Origin: JBBQBQ01 sp038317685 | GTDB lineage: Bacteria > Desulfobacterota > Desulfuromonadia > Desulfuromonadales > DDH964 | Reading direction: 5' to 3' | Length of the DNA stretch: 16,150 nucleotides | Assembly: GCA_038317685.1 (NCBI GenBank) | Contig: JBBQBQ010000059.1 | Coordinates: forward strand, 1-16,150 | Shown here: positions 14,040-16,150 of the stretch, piece after piece | Layout of the letters: the number at the start of each line of letters is the position of its first letter | Numbering within the stretch: the first letter of the stretch is position 1 | Translations under genes and position numbers: made by a program | Notes under the pieces: generated by a model | Databases searched by the model: none | Seen by the model: only the letters and a program-made list of their open reading frames with translations | What the model was told of the DNA's origin: nothing

Positions 14040-14888
14040 TCAAGGCCTTTCCCCACCCAGACCGAGGAGCGCCATCGGGTCAATGCGATCACCCCGCAAC
14101 CTGATCCCCCAGTGGAGATGCGGCCCGGTGGACCGGCCGGTACTGCCGACCTGTCCCAGGAGCGCCCCTTTGCCGAGGGTTTGCCCGACCTGGCACGAGC
14201 TGGCCTGCAGATGGGCATAAAGGGAAAAGAGCCCTCCTCCATGGTCGAGGATAACCGTCGTCCCGGTAAAGTAAAGCTCCCCGGCAAAAACTACCCTGCC
14301 GGCAGCCGCGGCCTTCACGGGGCGACCATTCGGACTGCGGAAATCGATCCCGCCATGGGGAGAACGGGCTTTGCCGTTGAGGATCCGCCGCAGCCCGAAG
14401 GGGCTCCCAACCGCATCGGGGACCGGAGGGGCAAAGTCAGCACCCGGCCATCCGGCGCTCTGCCGGGCCAGCAGCTGCTTCACCAGCCGCTGCTCGCGGT
14501 CGATTCGCTTCAGCGTCGCTGGTTTGCTCGGGGTGACCATCTCCTCGGGGAGGGTCAACCGCTCTTCGGGGTAGCCCCCCTTGGTCACCTGGAGGACGGT
14601 TTCCAGGGTGCGCGTCCGGCCGTGGCGATCGGTCAGTTTTACCTGCACCGGGTAAGCTCCCGGCGCGCTATCGAGATCGGCGCCGACCAGGGTCACCGCT
14701 CCGTCGGCAACCGGAGTCAGTTGAAAGACCTTGCCATGACAGAGCCCCTCCGCCGCGGCGGGCGTCTCCCCCTGGAAACGCAGCAAAGCCAGGCCGCCGG
14801 CCACGATCCGCCCGGGGGACAAGGAAAGTTCGGCCGCGCCGGCGCCGGTCCCCCAAAGGAGCAGGACCAGCCACCAGCAACGTCTCAT
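14040..14888 (-). CDS. M23 (LytM-type) zinc metallopeptidase, secreted
   Basis: This 282-aa peptidoglycan endopeptidase has a signal peptide (MRRC, hydrophobic core, cleavage near GAGAA, 15-19), a beta-rich N-terminal region (about 20-130), a short linker helix, and a C-terminal M23 domain (about 160-275). The zinc and catalytic residues are all present: H178 and D182 (HGGID), H226 (YAHLQ), and H257-x-H259 (GPHLHW). It is therefore likely active, not one of the degenerate LytM regulators. The start ATG 14888 overlaps the xseA stop by 4 bases (ATGA); an alternative upstream start in the same frame would be antisense-like within xseA and lack the signal peptide. It probably cuts cell-wall cross-links in the periplasm. 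Its placement between the two exonuclease VII genes is odd, and no functional link is known. Confidence 0.9.
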   Translation of the reverse strand: MRRCWWLVLLLWGTGAGAAELSLSPGRIVAGGLALLRFQGETPAAAEGLCHGKVFQLTPVADGAVTLVGADLDSAPGAYPVQVKLTDRHGRTRTLETVLQVTKGGYPEERLTLPEEMVTPSKPATLKRIDREQRLVKQLLARQSAGWPGADFAPPVPDAVGSPFGLRRILNGKARSPHGGIDFRSPNGRPVKAAAAGRVVFAGELYFTGTTVILDHGGGLFSLYAHLQASSCQVGQTLGKGALLGQVGSTGRSTGPHLHWGIRLRGDRIDPMALLGLGGERP

Positions 14889-16084
14889 TCCTCGACCTCT
14901 TCGACCTGGACCCTGGCCCCGCCCTTGGCAAATCTCAGGCGCAACCGTTCCCCGCAGGCCAGGGTTTGACCGTCCCGGACGGCCCGGCCCTCCCGCTCCG
15001 AAAGGACGATGGCATAGCCCCGCTCCAGAGTCCGTAGCGGCGACAGGGAATCGAGGCGCCCCGAGAGGGTGGCGAGGGGACCCTGCCGCTGCCGCTGCCA
15101 AGCATCCATGGCCCGCAGCAGGCGGGCATCAAAGGCTTGGAAGCGCTGACGCTCCATCTTCAGATCCTGGAGGGGCGAACGCAGCCGCCGCCGCAGCCCG
15201 TCCACCCGTTCTTGCCAGAGTTCGAGTCTGCGGTGCACCTGGCCGGCGAGACGCAGCTGGAGCTGATCGAGATGCCCTTCGAGTTCCAGACGACTTTTGA
15301 CAACCAGCTCCGCCGCCGCGCTCGGGGTCGGCGCCCGCAGATCGGCCACGAAATCGGCGATGGTGAAATCGACTTCGTGGCCGACGGCGGAAATCACCGG
15401 AATCCGTGATGCGGCGATGGCACGCGCGACGACTTCCTCGTTGAATGCCCAAAGGTCTTCGAGGCTCCCCCCGCCGCGCCCGACGATCAGCACCTGCGCT
15501 TCTCCCAGGCGGTTGCAGTCGGCGATGGCCTCGGCGATCTCCGCCGCCGCCCCTTCTCCCTGCACCCGCACCGGCCGCAGCTGGACCCGCAGCCCGGCGG
15601 CCCGGCGGCCCAGAACATTCAGGATATCGTGAATCGCCGCACCGGTGGCCGAAGTCACCACTCCGACGGTGGTCGGATGGAGCGGCAGGGGGCGCTTGCG
15701 CTCGGCGGCGAAGAGCCCCTCGGCGGCGAGCCGGGCCTTGAGCTGTTCAAAAGCCAGCTGCAGGCTGCCGGTGCCGAGGGGCTCCAGCTCATCGACGATG
15801 AACTGGAGTTCGCCGCGCTGGCTGTAGACCGAAACCCGGCCCCGGCAAACCGCCCTCAGGCCATTCTCCGGCTGGAACCTCAGCAGCCGGTTCTGCGCCC
15901 GGAACATGACGGCCCGCAGCTGGGCCCCATCATCCTTGAGAGAGAAATACCAGTGTCCCGAGGTCGGAGCAGCAAAATTGGAAAGTTCCCCTTCGACGAG
16001 GACCTCGACAAAGTTCTCTTCGATCGTCTCTTTAAGAAGCGCCACGAGGCGGCTGACGGTCAGTCGGGAAGCGGATTCGAGCAT
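14885..16084 (-). CDS. xseA: Exodeoxyribonuclease VII large subunit
   Basis: This 399-aa large subunit of exonuclease VII has an OB-fold single-strand DNA-binding domain (about 7-105, with EGELSNF and GHWYFSLKD), a catalytic domain carrying GRGGGSLEDLWAFN (202-215), GHEVDFTIAD (235-244) and APTPSAAAEL (251-260), and a C-terminal helical region. It is about 50 residues shorter than E. coli XseA (456 aa), mainly in the coiled-coil region, as in several other phyla. The start is ATG 16084, with TAGGA about 8 nt upstream. It is the first gene of a run that continues with the M23 peptidase, xseB, ispA and dxs. Its own promoter should lie within the last 65 nt but was not resolved. Confidence 0.95.
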   Translation of the reverse strand: MLESASRLTVSRLVALLKETIEENFVEVLVEGELSNFAAPTSGHWYFSLKDDGAQLRAVMFRAQNRLLRFQPENGLRAVCRGRVSVYSQRGELQFIVDELEPLGTGSLQLAFEQLKARLAAEGLFAAERKRPLPLHPTTVGVVTSATGAAIHDILNVLGRRAAGLRVQLRPVRVQGEGAAAEIAEAIADCNRLGEAQVLIVGRGGGSLEDLWAFNEEVVARAIAASRIPVISAVGHEVDFTIADFVADLRAPTPSAAAELVVKSRLELEGHLDQLQLRLAGQVHRRLELWQERVDGLRRRLRSPLQDLKMERQRFQAFDARLLRAMDAWQRQRQGPLATLSGRLDSLSPLRTLERGYAIVLSEREGRAVRDGQTLACGERLRLRFAKGGARVQVEEVEE

Positions 16085-16116
16085 GCCGGGTTCCTACCAG
16101 ATATGGGGGTTTTAAA

Positions 16117-16145
16117 TTGACAAATCGGGAAGTTTTCCCTATATA
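16117..16145 (+). promoter_or_regulatory. Near-consensus rightward promoter with internal dyad
   Basis: TTGACA (16117-16122) is followed by exactly 17 nt and TATATA (16140-16145). The spacer holds the perfect dyad GGGAA-N3-TTCCC (16127-16139), which could be a repressor site. The direction is away from xseA, so it should drive a divergent gene beyond 16150 that is not visible here. Confidence 0.6.
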
Positions 16146-16150
16146 TTGGC

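Overview
The window is GC-rich, gene-dense bacterial chromosome with no tRNA, rRNA, CRISPR array, transposase or phage gene visible. The gene content fits a Desulfuromonadales/Geobacter-type member of the Desulfobacterota: System II (ResB/CcsA) cytochrome c maturation, a DUF4388 signalling protein, and an xseA-xseB-ispA-dxs cluster. This placement is inference from gene families and context; no marker gene proves it.

Layout, left to right. (1) 40-1215 (+): an RlmI-type 23S rRNA cytosine methyltransferase, convergent with the biotin genes and separated from them by a minus-strand terminator. (2) 1323-4095 (-): a compact bioF-bioH-bioC operon with two 4-base overlaps. Its promoter near 4143-4171 carries a BirA-type operator over the -35 box. 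(3) 4096-4421: a non-coding gap with the operator/promoter and a GGGGACA hairpin. (4) 4422-5501 (-): a 359-aa ketoacyl-ACP synthase III with an intact Cys-His-Asn triad. (5) 5703-7580 (+): ccsA and resB, a System II cytochrome c assembly pair; the CcsA tryptophan-rich motif is divergent. (6) 7712-10829 (+): a signalling cluster made of a membrane-anchored DUF4388 protein with two MshEN-like (c-di-GMP-type) motifs, an overlapping pseudo-receiver/GAF protein, and a YqaA-family membrane protein. (7) 10839-10868: a strong convergent hairpin terminator. (8) 10916-16084 (-): operon xseA, M23 peptidase, xseB, ispA, dxs, tightly packed, which joins exonuclease VII to the start of isoprenoid synthesis. 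(9) The right edge carries a near-consensus rightward promoter for a gene outside the window.

How the genes work together. BioC methylates malonyl-ACP, fatty-acid enzymes elongate it, BioH removes the methyl group, and BioF condenses pimeloyl-ACP with alanine. Dxs makes DXP and IspA makes farnesyl diphosphate. ResB and CcsA carry haem across the membrane and attach it to apocytochromes. The most novel-looking part is the DUF4388/pseudo-receiver pair at 7712-10368. It looks like a non-canonical relay in which c-di-GMP and protein contact, not phosphotransfer, would carry the signal.
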